NCBI GenBank assembly: GCA_030248225.1
Contig: JASANE010007482.1
Span: 31,033-95,032, forward strand
Direction: 5' to 3'
Length of the DNA stretch: 64,000 nt
Source: Trileptium ribeirensis
Taxonomy: Eukaryota; Nematoda; Enoplea; Enoplida; Thoracostomopsidae
In this document: positions 36,665 through 49,300 of the stretch, in pieces
Layout: every line of letters starts with the position of its first letter
Numbering within the stretch: position 1 is the stretch's first letter
Made by a program: the position numbers and the translations under genes
The notes under the pieces: generated by a model
What the model was told of the DNA's origin: nothing
Database searches by the model: none
Seen by the model: only the letters and a program-made list of their open reading frames with translations

Positions 36665-36859
36665 CGCATTGAAAAGGAATACATCAGCTAGTCAACTGAG
36701 TCAAGATGTTTAGCCAAACAACCCGCCATAGCATTTTGTTCTCGAGGAACTCAAGCGAAATCGTCCGGTATCCGATTAATAAGAGTTATATAAAAATATC
36801 GTGCAAAAACATTTTCGCACAGCTCGAGTGTTCTTTCACCACTCGATGCTCATTTTTGA

Positions 36860-37622
36860 TGTGCCGAAGAACAGCAAATCATTCAGTACTGGCTGAAGTA
36901 ACAGGCAATGTCAAAAATATTTGGATGAGCCGTTTCACTCCGGGTTATAATAGTGCGTCGCAGTGTGCCATTGCAAGTATCGCCGTTGATGCATTATTTT
37001 GCCCAGCTACACATTTAGTGCGCCATCGTAGATGCTCACTGCTGAACAACACAACGTTCTCCGACATTACTATAGCAAACAAACTATACTGCTTTTGGCA
37101 TCCTTAATGCTGATTGCGAACGCTGAAGAACCCAATGAAATCGTCATTGACAGTATGAGTTTTTCTATTGACGTACCGAATGGCGACACTCATTTGTTGG
37201 TGTCGGCTCGTATCTGTTGTTTCGTCTGCGATTACGCAGAACACGTTTGTATCATTAACCTGTTTCGCCATCGCTGTTGTTATTTGGTCACCGATAATTT
37301 CAATCAGTTTGTTTTGGACGTTTTTTGAAATGTACATTCTAGGTCACCACAACCTTTGAAGTATTGGTCAAGAACATGGTATCCACGTAGGGGCATGCAT
37401 ATTAAAGAAGGGTCGATATTTGCATTTTCTCGCTACTGGACTAAAACACTCGTCGCCGCCTTCGACTGTAACACTCCCTTCATCGGCAATATGGGAAAGC
37501 ACATCGCCATCGTTCTTGTGCACCCACAAAGAGATAGCAATACCGCCAATAAAGTCAATAGCTCTGACGATTGGCACCAAACGCTGGCTATTCTCTGCAG
37601 CCTTAAACAAACCCTCAGTTAA
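36860..37622 (-). pseudogene. hAT transposase relic, unit B copy
   Basis: It has the same order and breaks as 16640-17403: the DUF4371-like start at 37610-37368, YISKNVQNKLIEIIGD with VIADETTDTS at 37337-37104, and the C-terminal LTLPVTSASTE then stop near 36900. Past that stop, FAVLRHIKNEH is closer to the hAT consensus (S..LRRIK) than in unit A. The middle is deleted, so it cannot encode an active transposase. Confidence 0.8.
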
Positions 37623-38261
37623 TAAACGACGTAATAAATAATTTTGAGTAGTGATTTTGAATATACGGCGATAATTTTGGTACCATTCGACTTACCTCAT
37701 CGATGAAATCATTACCATAGAGTTTACCTGAGGTATATATACCAAACATTAATTACCTTTGGGTTTACCCTTAGGCAATAGAAAACATTAATTTAGCAAC
37801 AACACAGTTTTCAACTTCGTAATTGTTGAACTCTAAGATGAGTACGTCGCATACTATGTTACGTATAACGTGCACTGTTGGGGAGCAGTTGATGAGCAAC
37901 GCCATATTTCAAGCTAATAATGTTTTATAGCTAGGATAAAAGCGAACCGATTAAGTAATATCGGTAAACGAGTAAAAGTACCCTAGAAATTTAAATTTTA
38001 GTGCCAAATCGAAGCAACTTTTATTGGGTCTTTTCGGTGATAGGGCTCAAAATTATCGAATGTGTAAAGTTTAATAACCATTCGAATTCAACTGACGAGA
38101 TGAGTCAAATGGTTCGCAAATGACTAAATTGGTTCTTGAATTAAAGACCTACGACCAGTTTTGTGTAATCATAAGCCTTAGCTTAAATGTTAAATATGGA
38201 TTCAGCTGATTGTTATGCCGTTCTGCTCAACCCGTCAATGCAGTTCGAATGCTTGGTAACA

Positions 38262-38274
38262 TTATATATATATG

Positions 38275-38307
<33 letters not shown>

Positions 38308-38310
38308 TTA
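38262..38310. repeat. TA/TG microsatellite, unit B
   Basis: Longer than its unit A counterpart at 18040-18075, with about ten extra TA steps. Confidence 0.85.
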
Positions 38311-38938
38311 TATCTGTATTTTTATCCTTGATTTGTATTGCATCTGCGAGGCCTTATATTTATCCGGTAACCGTTTTAGCCACTGAATAAGACAGTAAAA
38401 CTACCAATTTGGTGTCAAGATTGCGTAGGTACTGTTGTTGTTATGGCTTGAGGATGACGGACGTTGTCAAACGTATACGGATTACTTGTAAATATCGCCT
38501 CTATATTGCTTATGTATATATTGCTCATGATAGGATTATATAAATTTCTGCCACGTGGATACCATTTTTCACAAAATCAATTATAGAAGCCTTTTCATTA
38601 TATACTCATATTCACTGAATTTAACAAACTATCATGTACAAATTATGTAGGAGTCCATTTTAGGGGCGTACACATGCCAGTAATTTGCAATGCCAAATGG
38701 TTTTTGTGTATCATTAATCGTGATATGATCGTAAACGTCGTTTCCAGACCATGAATTGATTTGACAAAACAATAATCCAGGTGCACATACCTAAAATGGT
38801 CTCACGCATTAATCGAAGCGATACCCTGCGCTCACGACGCGTTACCATGAGATTTATGACAGCACATCCGCTCACCTCACTTGTAGACTTGAAGTGTGTA
38901 CCAACAAGTGTTAAGAGTGCGCTTCTTTATGGTACTAA

Positions 38939-39230
38939 TGTAATAACCGGTGACGCAGCTGCATGGCGCAACTTCCTAACACCATGCCCATACGACCCCG
39001 GCTATCGTAACCTCAAGGGTGGACCGTGAATACTAAATTTTGAACCTATTCTTGGTCAGACCCAAGAAGCTACGCAGCTTAGCAGGCCGCAGGCGCGCTT
39101 CACGGGGTGTGTTCGGACCCCGCCCGAAGGGTTGCGCACGTGTCTAGTATCGGGTATGATTTCTGAGGTCCCCCAGGGAGGCTAGCACCGACACCTGCTC
39201 GCAGGTCATGGAGCTTAGCCGCTATTCCCT
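38939..39230 (+). other. Conserved 5' block of the TGT...ACA element
   Basis: It runs from the element end through words such as GACGCAGCTGCATGGCG, ACCATGCCCATACGACCCCG and GCAGGCCGCAGGCGCGCTTC. All are kept in copy 1 (35729 down to about 35480). Small indels are frequent and do not keep a reading frame, so this looks like a noncoding functional end (promoter, packaging or binding sites) rather than protein. Confidence 0.65.
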
Positions 39231-42132
39231 ATCTTAGACTCATCGGAAGTTGTTAAATTCTATTTTAGCGTAGTGAGTTTTGAAATAATACATGAAAGTG
39301 TCCCTAGAAATTTGAAGCTCAAGCTGATTTGCTCAGTTAAAATCACGGTATGCTCCGTGTTAGAGCATTGACCTATGTGGCCCCCACAGGGTTCCGACGA
39401 GCCCTGAGTGTTTAGTGTCGGATTATCAATGGCGTGGCCTGCTCTTCTCAGCGAATTCTATGCAAGCGCACTGGTACCTTGGCCAGCGGAAGTTTTAACT
39501 TATTAAAATCGAGAGCATTCCTAACAAATTTCTTGAGTCCTATCGTGAACGGGTCTGATTTGTATGACGTTTTCCATTTGTTCTACTTCCTAAATCCGGC
39601 AATAACACAAATAGATGAGTTAGAAGGCCATGCGCGCCAGTGCTTGTGACATTCTCGCCCACAAGCCATCGTGCGGACAAACCATACAAGTATAATGTCC
39701 TATCGTCTCAGTGTCAAGGAAGACTACAGTCGGCGTGTCAAGATACAATGTTTATTTACGCGATCAATATTTATTGCCGGGACGAGTGCCTATGAACGCT
39801 AACGGGTCCGACCTAAGCGCAGACTCTTGGGGTTTAGCCGCAACTTACAAGGGGTCGTTTCGGTTGACTCACGTACGGACAGTGGGCAACGAGCGGGCAG
39901 TGCATGGGTTGGAGCGGAAAGATACTCGCCAAATTGCGAACTAGGGGCGGTTATCCCTGCTTCACTCAGTGCTAGCGAACGACTCAGCTATGCAGCGCAC
40001 CAAGCAGGGGCCCTAGCGTGCTTCAGAAAACGCTCCTAAATGCAGATCGCTCTGGGCGACGAATGCTCGAGCGGGGCTAAGGAAAACGATATTCGGGACT
40101 GACTACGCGAGCTCTACAGCAGGGTCAGAACACTGCTCAACCAATATTGCCTGCAACATCTAATAAGGAGCACCTAATCACTTATCCTGAGACAGTCCGG
40201 CACTGGCGCCTATAGATTTTTCCATCCTATCGTGTTCGATGACAGTTTCTACCGAAACATACGACTGACCGAATCGCCGGAGATGGGGGGGGGCAAGAAA
40301 AGCGGAAAAACGGAAGGGTTTCTTTTTATTCACGCCGACTGGGCACGATTGGGGTTTCAGCGCGGCGTGAGGTATCCGTTTAAACAGTTTGCGGGACAAT
40401 CGTCCAGCTAGTTGCAGTCCCGTCGACCGAAATGGTCAGTTGGGTTCTCTTTGATTTTGAGCTTGTGTTTTGGTAGAGGCGGCGAGTCCTTTTCTGGCGG
40501 ACCGCGCCTATCTAAAGGCTGAACGAGGCTTGTTTCCTACCTAGAGGGGTCTTTTTGGATTGTCGGTCCTTTCCACGACAGGGGCGACCAGCCCGGAAAG
40601 CCTCTTCTCTTCTTGTGCTTCCCTCTTTCCCTTTTCTCCCTCTAACCCCTCTCTCTTTTTTTTCTTGAGCCCGCGCGTGTAATCTCCACGTCGCCAAAAC
40701 CAACATAACACAACCATGACACCCCTGGTTAAGACTTAGAACTCTGCAGCGGACTTAAATTCTCCGTGCAGGTTCAACTCATGATACGGGAAATATAGAT
40801 CGCTGCTTACTGAACTTGTATAGAGGATGAAACCTGGCATACATAGTACATAGCCTAACGGGCACTCATGATAAATAGTGAAACCTGGCTAAACTCAGCG
40901 ATCGACTCGCTCCGAAAAGAAAAAAGGGTTTTGCTCTCGCCCGGTTTGGGGCCAAAAAGGCCAGGGCGAAGAGGTAAGTTTTCTTTAGCTTTAGAAAGTC
41001 TTAAAATTTTGTTAAGGCGGGGACACAATGTGTTTCTCCCGCAATGGCGGTTTCTAGCGAAGTCTCAGGGGACGAGCCTTAATTTTGTTTCCTTTTTAGA
41101 CGATGGTCTCTAGAGAAGACCATTGCGTAGTACTGTGGTGAACACTGGTAAATCTCGTCGTTTTAGCCATATAGTTATTTGAAATAAAAGTTGGGGCATC
41201 ACCACAAAACGATGCACTATCGTCACAGATCGAGGTCGACGGATTTTCTCAGCTGGGGGCGTGATCCTCCAGCTCATTTTGGTTACGCGGGGCAATGGGA
41301 TACCTACAGATACTCCGGTCAGTCGTCCTAGATGCGGTGTGTGTACTAGCGAGATGCCTACCGAGTATGTTATCTACGCGCTTAAAATTCCAACAATTGA
41401 GCAAGGATGATTCCGAGACAACATTCCGTAAAAGCAGCAAACACCTTAAGCTCAAACTGAGGTGCCTAGAAATTTGATCCGTCTTTTATGATCCCAAATT
41501 TTCTTAACTCACTAAAAGAAGAAAGTTTCAGGGCTTCCTAAAGCCCGACGGAGGCTAGTCCTCCGTCCCTAAGCTACGTTTCTGTCCAAGCCCAAACACG
41601 GCATGAGCGTTGAACGTTCGACTAAGCTGCAAATTTGGAAAACCATCAAAACGAACCATTGAACAAGACCTAAATTTGTGGTATGCACGTTCAAGAAATT
41701 TTACCGTGGTCGGCTCAGGAAAATTCTGTGATCCTAACTCGAAGGAAGCAAGTCATGTAAAAAGCCTGGACGAGAAGCGTCCACTTTGGTTGTACCTTAC
41801 CTAAGACCACGGGGAATCAGAAAGACTTCGCGTTGGTTTGATCAGTCCTCACTGCACTCTCTACGGGTACATCCCGAATCGCCTAACGCTTCCCACGTCG
41901 GAACTCGATAGTAATAATTGATTCCAGAAAAGGGTTGTGTGTAGCTTTTCGGGGAACTGGGGATTAGACTCTGAATGAGAATATTTCTACCTAAATACGA
42001 AGGGCACGCTACATTCAAGGGAAACTAAGCGAACAGTCTGTTACTCCTCCATCAACAGGAAAAATAAACCCCTGTTGTCACTAAACCTTCCTCACACTTA
42101 CGGTTGTTGATCCCTGGGGCAGCACCAGCTGA

Positions 42133-42399
42133 ACCCCCTTCGCGAGGTATGTACCTGCGCGGAAATCTTCCGTCCATCGAGTAAATCCGAAGCGAAACGA
42201 AAAACGAGAAAGTCAGAGCTGCAGGAAAACTAAACACGTGGAAACAATGCGTCGGAGCCGGTCAGTAGAGTCGACCGAACTCCGCGCTGCCGAAGTCGAA
42301 CTGATTCCACGAGTCGACGCGTTGGTCGTCGCCTCGAATTTTTCGCCCATAGTTAAAGATAGCGATTTTGTCGCTATCCAATCATTGGCGACTTCTTGA
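42133..42399 (+). CDS. Conserved open frame in element copy 2, unknown product
   Basis: A stop-free stretch of 88 codons ends in TGA at 42397-42399, the same stop used in copy 1 (31731-31729). The last half contains LRAAEVELIP and VDALVVASNFSPI, identical to copy 1 with one variable residue between them. The TGA just upstream (42130-42132) falls where copy 1 is still open, so the frame is truncated here or the region is no longer selected. No known domain is recognised. Confidence 0.35.
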   Translation, partial: TPFARYVPARKSSVHRVNPKRNEKRESQSCRKTKHVETMRRSRSVESTELRAAEVELIPRVDALVVASNFSPIVKDSDFVAIQSLATS

Positions 42400-43639
42400 C
42401 GCCCACTCTTTTGGGTCTACTGTCCAGTGTCCAATTGGGGACACTTCCGGTAAGTCGAATCTTGACGGCTACCGTAAACCGTCGATGTCCTTAGAGAGAG
42501 TCGGCTTCAATTAAGTTTGCCGACTTTAAGTTTGACTCTTCCGAGTACTCGGAAGTTGACCATCTGTGATTTTCGTCCAAATTTTCCCAAGAAAAGTGGA
42601 TTTTAAAGTCTTTACTTCCCGTCCTCATCGCCGGATGTCCAGTGAAATCAGATCCTATCCTAACAAAATTTGAACTCTTTCCGGTCCCAGCGTAACTTAA
42701 GCTATTTCAAATGATTTTGGGTCACGCAATTTCCTTCTTCAGCCCCAATTAGCGTGACAATCTGCTCATAATTTGAACTATTTGCTCTTCCCAACCCATC
42801 CCGAGTCGGCAAACATCAACTCGGCCTTTGTTGTCCTCGACTTGCCGACGTCCTAATTAAGCTAAATCGAATCTATCAGATGACCCCAGTACGCGAGGAC
42901 ATCCAAAAATGTTAGAAAAAATTGAGCTAATTTGGAATTTGTGTGCGAGTGCCGGCACTTCGAAGTCTCGCCGGGGGGAAACTGACGACGCGGGAGCGTC
43001 CGTCTCGAGGCCAGAGACGGGGCAAACCTTATCGTGTCCCTAATCGGTCGGGGGCCCTGGTCCAAGGCCCTTAGGGCCTGCGGGAAGGCCTAGATCGCCC
43101 CCCCATTCGTCTACTGCGTTCGTCTTTTGTCCGTCCGTAAAACTCTGAAATTTAACAAATTTCAGTGTGTTGTGTCCTCGTTCGTCCGTTTTTTCAGTGT
43201 CCTTATATATGGTCACGTACATATATCTCTATATATATATATATATACACACAAACACATGCACAAACACATACACTACACATGAGACACACTGGCGTCC
43301 TGAGCGACAGAAAGGTCGCTCAGGATAAACACATACTCATAACACACCAAAACAACAACAACATCAACGACGACAGAGCGACAAAGAAAACCGACCAGAA
43401 ACGTCGGTTAGAGAGAGAGAAAACGAGGACAAAAGCGAAAGGACAGCGAGGACACGAGGCGGGAGTGGGAAGGGTAGCGGGACAAGGGGAATCCGGGAGG
43501 ATTTTCGAGGGGCTGGGGCCAAATTTGGTCCCAGGACGGAAAACGGGGTCGAATGATACCAAACTCGAGGGGGGTAGACGTAAAGGCGGGTTGGAACCCA
43601 CTCTTGGGTTCCTATATGCATTAGTATGGGGCGCTTTCG

Positions 43640-43910
43640 CGGGCTCTCCTGTGTTAACAGATGGGCGGAGCGACGCCCGCCGGGTATCGTTGGACTCAGC
43701 GTCCAACGACGGTTCGAACGAGGGGTGATACCGCCATCGGGGCGGTAGAAGTAAAAACAATACTAAAATTGGTGCAGTTAGAGAGAGTCGCGGCTACGAT
43801 GGGGGGCACGTTTATTGGTCGTACGGGTTAACGAGGCGACGGAGCGAGACCCGCCGGGTATTTTTGGAGATGTCTCATCGAGACAAATTCAATGAGGGGT
43901 AATTTGCCTA
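43640..43910. repeat. Tandem hairpin units in element copy 2
   Basis: Two units share CGGAGCGA.GCCCGCCGGGTAT followed by a self-complementary stretch (CGTTGGACtcagcGTCCAACG near 43690; GAGATGTCTCATCGAGAC near 43867) and then AATGAGGGGT or a close variant. The stem letters differ between units but pairing is preserved, as in copy 1. Confidence 0.65.
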
Positions 43911-44929
43911 TTTTCGAAGTAGAGCGGAAAATCGCTAATTATCGGTGCCCATCGGCGGTTGTCAACAGCTTTCTAAGCGACTTCGCGTGACTGTCGCGGG
44001 TCAGCGGGGACTCGGACGGAGGTTCAAAGCGTATGGTTGGATTCGACTAATCACGGTGAACAAAACCAGGGGTCGCATGCGCTGGTTCGGGCGCGGGGTA
44101 CGGCGGCGGGAAAGTCGCAAAGAAGAGGGTTTCGTATTAGTTGTATACTGCAATGGGCTGCATTTACAAGGCGGTGTTGTCTAAAAGTTGTCCACGGGGC
44201 ACACACATAAATAGATACATGTACATATTTTATATACATAATATGTTCTAACTACATGGAGAGTAACAATCCGGGTTCCACGTTGACAATCCTACCTAGC
44301 GTAAGTAGCGATTGTCCCTACGCGTTACAAGTGGAGTTTCCGGCGTTGTTCGAAGCGGTTTTGGAAGTCCCCTCACACTTCTCCAATGTACTCTACCCGT
44401 CTATTGAGGTTATGTTCCGGATCACAGCACCGTAGACGGTGGCGGGCCTTCGAATTAACCCGGCATCCGTCGTTCCGCATGCTCACGAAGACTGCCCAAA
44501 AGTGTGATTTCCGCCTATTTTCTTGTTGTCTTCTGTAACCATTACCTAGTGTATTGCTAAAGCCAAGTAAATTTAATACTTTTAATTTCATTCTTAACTA
44601 GCGTGATTTCTTGAACGTGCACCCAGGGGCCTCCTATTCCCGGACGGTCGTAACCGTCACCATTTCAACACGTAGCGGCGGCTGGTTGTGATTTTCAACG
44701 TGACTCCTACTTTCGGTCGGTGTGGGGCGTGATATTCAGTATTTTAGGACGGCGTGCTCAACCTAATTTCTCTATATCGTCCGGCGTTCCTCACCCAACA
44801 CTCGTCCCGATGATCAAATTCACAATTACAACACGGAATACAGATTACCAAAATCATAATGCCAAAAAAACAGTAACAACAAGAACAACAAACCCCACAA
44901 ACAGTTATGTGAACATTTTATGACATTTA

Positions 44930-45175
44930 TATAGGAACGATACCAAAACCATAATGCAAACAGTTATGTAAACATTTTATGACATTTATATATAAGCAGT
45001 GTACAACACTTTATGTAAACGATTTATTACATTTTTATATAAGCGGTATACAACATTTTGCAAATGATTTATTGCATTTTTATATAAGCGGTATACAACA
45101 TTTTGTAAATGATTTATTACATTTTTATAAACGGTATACCACATTTTGTAAATGATTTATTACATTTTATATATA
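44930..45175. repeat. AT-rich tandem repeat near the 3' end of element copy 2
   Basis: About five units of 50-60 bp share TATATAAGCGGTATACAACA, then TTTTGTAAATGATTTATTACA. Spacing shrinks toward the end. Copy 1 has only a vague AT-rich equivalent near 28890-28950. Confidence 0.8.
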
Positions 45176-46321
45176 TAATATGACATTTTCTAAGACGTTT
45201 AGCTGGAGCAAGCGAGATCTTATACGAACAGCCGGGTGCTAACGCTTCCCGGTACTATTTTGAGTACGAAAGTCCTGGAATGCCCGTGACAGGGCCAAAG
45301 CGGCCCTGTTACACTAACGACGAGATAAACACGAGATAAAGAAAAACCGGATTACATATACGCTCGGTTGGCCGAACTACTGCTGGCTTCCTGAAATATG
45401 CTGACAACGACATTTGACGCTTAGCAGAAGCGAGAGCATGGCGCACTAGAGAGCTAGAGCCGGAAGTATCGGTCGTCAAACTGAGCTCAGGTGCACCCCT
45501 GAAGTTCCTAGCTTCGTTAACTCTTCCCTATTAGAGTCAGAAGACAACTCATTTCACATAAGTCTAGTCTGCTGTCCGCTCATACTCTTGGTGTCAGTGA
45601 ACGAGAAGTGATATTTCTGCTATGTAAAATACACCGTATATTATGCAATATATTATATTAGGTCAGTTTTTAATAGCTACTATGTCTGAAAAGCAATGGT
45701 TATGCATTTGAGATAAAAAAACTTAACTGAATATGTCAAAGCTTGACTGCTTATCACGGTGAAACAAATAAGAACAAAAGGGTCAGGAGGGTATCCGAAG
45801 AGTTTAAACGCATGCTCTAAGTTTATATTCCCGCGATGTCTTTGCACCGCGATTAGTTCCTTTCCAAACTAAAGTTCGATGTGGGGCTCGAACTCCCTTT
45901 CACCACCTCGGGTTCCGCCAGTGCGTAATACAGTTAGAATCCTAAACAGAAATCTACGAGACATGACTCAATCAGAAAAATGTAAAAGCTGACACAGGAA
46001 AATATAGCTAACAGCATATGTGGGCAAAATCCGAAGTCTCAGTGGATAGCGTGTGATTGGCTAGGGGGGTCTGGGAGAGTCGTCAGGAAAGGTATGTATA
46101 GGTCTAACAGTCAAAAGTATTTTTCCGCAAGCGAGTATTTTTTCAACACGACCGTCAAGTAAAGCGCGCGGTAGTCTCATTCGTATTGAAAACAAAACCT
46201 AATATTTAGTAGAAAGCATAAGTTGAAGTTTCATAATGTTAACGGCAAATGCTACTTGAAACATGTCCTGTAATGCAGTGGGTAAGTAGTGCAACACGAG
46301 ACCTCGTCACGAAATGTAGGA

Positions 46322-49300
46322 ATGCGATCGTCCAAAAGCCAGACACAGAGAATCCCTTGCGACCCCAACGGCAGATGAAAACTCGCATCATTTAATTGAA
46401 AGTATATGGTGCTGACTAAATGCAAAAAACGAAGATCAGTGCAGCAATAAAACTGCAGACGACCCAAAAAGTCCCAACAGAAACCTAAATATTACATTGA
46501 GAATTTGGAACAATGTCAATATGGTGGCATCCCGACTTTAAGTCTAATTTTACCATAAACCAACCACGATGATGGCACGAAATGACTTTTTCCTCTCCTT
46601 CCAAATAGAATCGAAACTTTGCAATAATATAATAAAAAGCAGTACAGTCGGAAATGAGCCGCGCTTCATTACTGTTTTGAGTAAATCACACCAAGTTAAC
46701 ACAGTGCAAGGTAGAACTTGTGATCTAGCATTGGCCTTGCGATCAATTCGAACAATATGAAAACTTCATTCTGTACAGCTGCACAAATTCTTTACGATGT
46801 AACGCAGACTGATCAATTTAGGTGCGCAACATTGCTAAAGCAAATCCGTTTATCAGAGAAATAAGCCTGTTATTAGATACTATACCCAAAACGGAATGCG
46901 TAAGACTATGAAGTCTTTAGCCAAATTTAACCGAGCTAAACTAAAATAATCAAGAATGTAAACTTAATTTATGACAGTTGGTTGGACGTTGTAAGCATGA
47001 AAAGCTGCTTGTAATTCAGGCATCGGACTGTTGAACTGCAGTGATGTTTCGTCAAAATGGGGAGCCGAGGTTTCCGACATTAGCCACAAGGAAAAACGTA
47101 TCGACACTCGTTGGTGGTCATCGAGGAGCAAAGTTGTGTCACCAGGACCGTTTCCCGACGATCCTCGACGTGATCGAACGGGCTGTTGGGATGGTATCGT
47201 AGATGCGCCTGACGTCACCCAATAACCAAATTTTCCGCAGGCGACAGACTAAAAGCTTCCGAGTGAGGTAATGATGAGGGAATTCTATACCCAAACGAAT
47301 ATGCTGACAAAATTTCCTTCCTACATTTTTAACTCAAGAACTCTTTATAAAGCTTATAAATCAGTTTAGGTATCTTCACGACACTTATATATATTCATTG
47401 GCTATTTTTCAGATCTAGAAATGTGTAATTTAAATTTCCACAAAAATTTTAAGTGATCAAGGTTAAACCTTAAACGAAGATTAGATTTTTTACTAAGAGG
47501 AGCCTAATTCCGATCCGCTACTAAGCCATGGTTTAGTAACAAACTTTCTGCAACGCCTCGCGAAACGAATAGAAACTACTAGTATAAATAAATCAAAAAA
47601 TAATGCGAATAACGAGAAGCATAAGTGTAGACAAATGGCGAACCCGAATGGTAAAACTCTTCTACATTTGAAAAAATCTGTAGCATAAAGCCATAATAAT
47701 GTTTAATTTACTATGTTTCTTTACTAAGTTGCAATTCATGTCGAGAGCTGTATACCTACCTTAGGTAAGAATCTGTAAGAGCTCATTCATAAGTCATAGC
47801 TTATTATAAACGTAAAAAAATCATGACAACATTAGGGGGCTTTAGCAGCCATATGTTAAATTGATGAGAGGTTTGTTTAGTAACTTACAGTACTCATACA
47901 TACCCATACAATTTTGTTTCCTAGACTGGACGCACAACTTGAAGGGTGATTCATTTGAAATGTATGAATATATCCAATTTGATTTTTGACTATATTTTAA
48001 GAAAGTTCCTATTTTATTAATACACACATCAAAATAAATAGATGATATATATCGGTAAGAAATTGATATTTCTATGGACCTGCAAGTAGCAGTTTGAGGT
48101 ATTAAGGTGATCAGCGCAATCATCCCATTTACATTGGTTCAGCGTAAATCTAAGCATAAAGCAATCAAAAAGCTGTTCCTACATGCTGATTGGTGGTTAC
48201 ACCCTGAGGCGCAGACACCCTCTTCGTGCGAGGCGCGGGCCCCCGCCATGGTAGCAATTGTTTCAACCACTCTGGCAGGTCCTTCAGTCCCCACCTCCGG
48301 AAGTGTTCCAACCATATCCGGCAGATGCTGCAACCTTTCGACAGGTACTCCAACCTCCCGGCAGACGCTCCAACTTCCTTGGCTGCACCGCACTCCGGAA
48401 AGCACCCACCACTACGGTTACCTAGACCATGGGTCTTCAGGCCTCGAGCATATAGTTACTAACAGGACGTCGCAAAGCGATCGAATAAGAACGCACGCTT
48501 AAACATACAACAGCAGCGTAAACAACATCGTACGGGAACCAGTGTAAAGCACAACACTTCATAATGTGAACTGGCGTTAAAGGTCAGTACAATTAAATTT
48601 TACCGATACGATTAATTTCTGTCGTAGGTCCAATAAAATATCACCTGTAATTTATGCCAAACGTAAAACACAATTCGACGATATTCGAGAACAACCAAAT
48701 AAATTATTAAGTAGAAATACACAGCACAAAATACTGAAATCACTGGTCAAAGGCGTAAAACAAGTTATTATAACTTATAATTATATATAGTGTATTATAA
48801 CTTATAACTATTATATATAGTGTAGATGTCTAAAATTCAAGGCATAGAGGGTGTAGTCTGGATATTGTTGGTGGGGAGAAGTGCGAAGCAGCATTGATCA
48901 GAAATTTTCCCTATTTCCCAATTTTTCTCATAATTTTCAGCATTTTTCTATACCTTTATTTGGTATTTTGCATTATATTCGACATTTTCCTCAAATTTCC
49001 CTTACGATATTGATTATTTTGCCCTTACGTGATACTTTTTATCGCCCTTCAGGGTGGATGGGGGTTAGGAGCTGTTGCGAATTGTCCAGGGAGATAGATG
49101 TAGCTTACGGGAGGATGGTCCGAGAATTAAAGGGCGATTATATACACCGTTTAAACCCCATGAACACGTCTATGGCGTATACTTACTATACAAACGAATA
49201 TCATGACGTATAGAACTTGTAAAATCAAACTCCGAATATAGTTTGTGTTGTAAATAATTCAACTGATTATTATTATTAAGCTACTATCTTATTTACATAG

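Larger units (their letters stand above)
38939..45313 (+). mobile_element. TGT...ACA element, copy 2, inverted relative to copy 1
   Basis: The element interrupts sequence continuous in unit A at CGTACTAACAAC (about 18700). CTAA is repeated at 38935-38938 and 45314-45317 (ACTAA if a 5-bp duplication is assumed). The ends are TGTAATAACCGG and CCCTGTTACA. Its first 250-300 bp match the right end of copy 1 in reverse complement at roughly 88 percent by eye, while much of the interior aligns only in blocks. It has a conserved frame at 42133-42399, twin hairpins at 41531-41565 and tandem hairpins at about 43640-43910. I see no recognisable enzyme domain and no LTR. Confidence 0.8.
19701..46321 (+). 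repeat. Unit B of a tandem segmental duplication
   Basis: This direct copy of 3133-19700 begins immediately after unit A ends: 19700/19701 joins the unit end GAAATGCAGGA to the unit start TGGCTGAATCG. It ends at 46321 with GAAATGTAGGA. Removing the insertions at 28752-35729 and 38939-45313 (with their target duplications) leaves about 13.3 kb collinear with unit A. Unit B also has private segments at about 24166-25221 and 26961-27708, and it lacks the tRNA array and the gypsy element. The abutting head-to-tail arrangement implies a tandem duplication rather than two dispersed repeats. Confidence 0.9.

Noticed and set aside
43165..43728. 187-codon plus-strand frame in element copy 2
   Set aside because: It includes a TA/CA microsatellite and the tandem hairpin region, and the equivalent frame is not kept in copy 1.
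28752..45313. The two TGT...ACA elements as ordinary LTR retrotransposons
   Set aside because: The two ends of each copy do not resemble each other beyond the last few bases, so no LTR pair exists, and no pol domain is visible.
48107..48502. Overlapping frames of 131 and 88 codons on both strands
   Set aside because: They are caused by a GC-rich island with few stops; the internal 20-22 bp repeat does not keep a frame.
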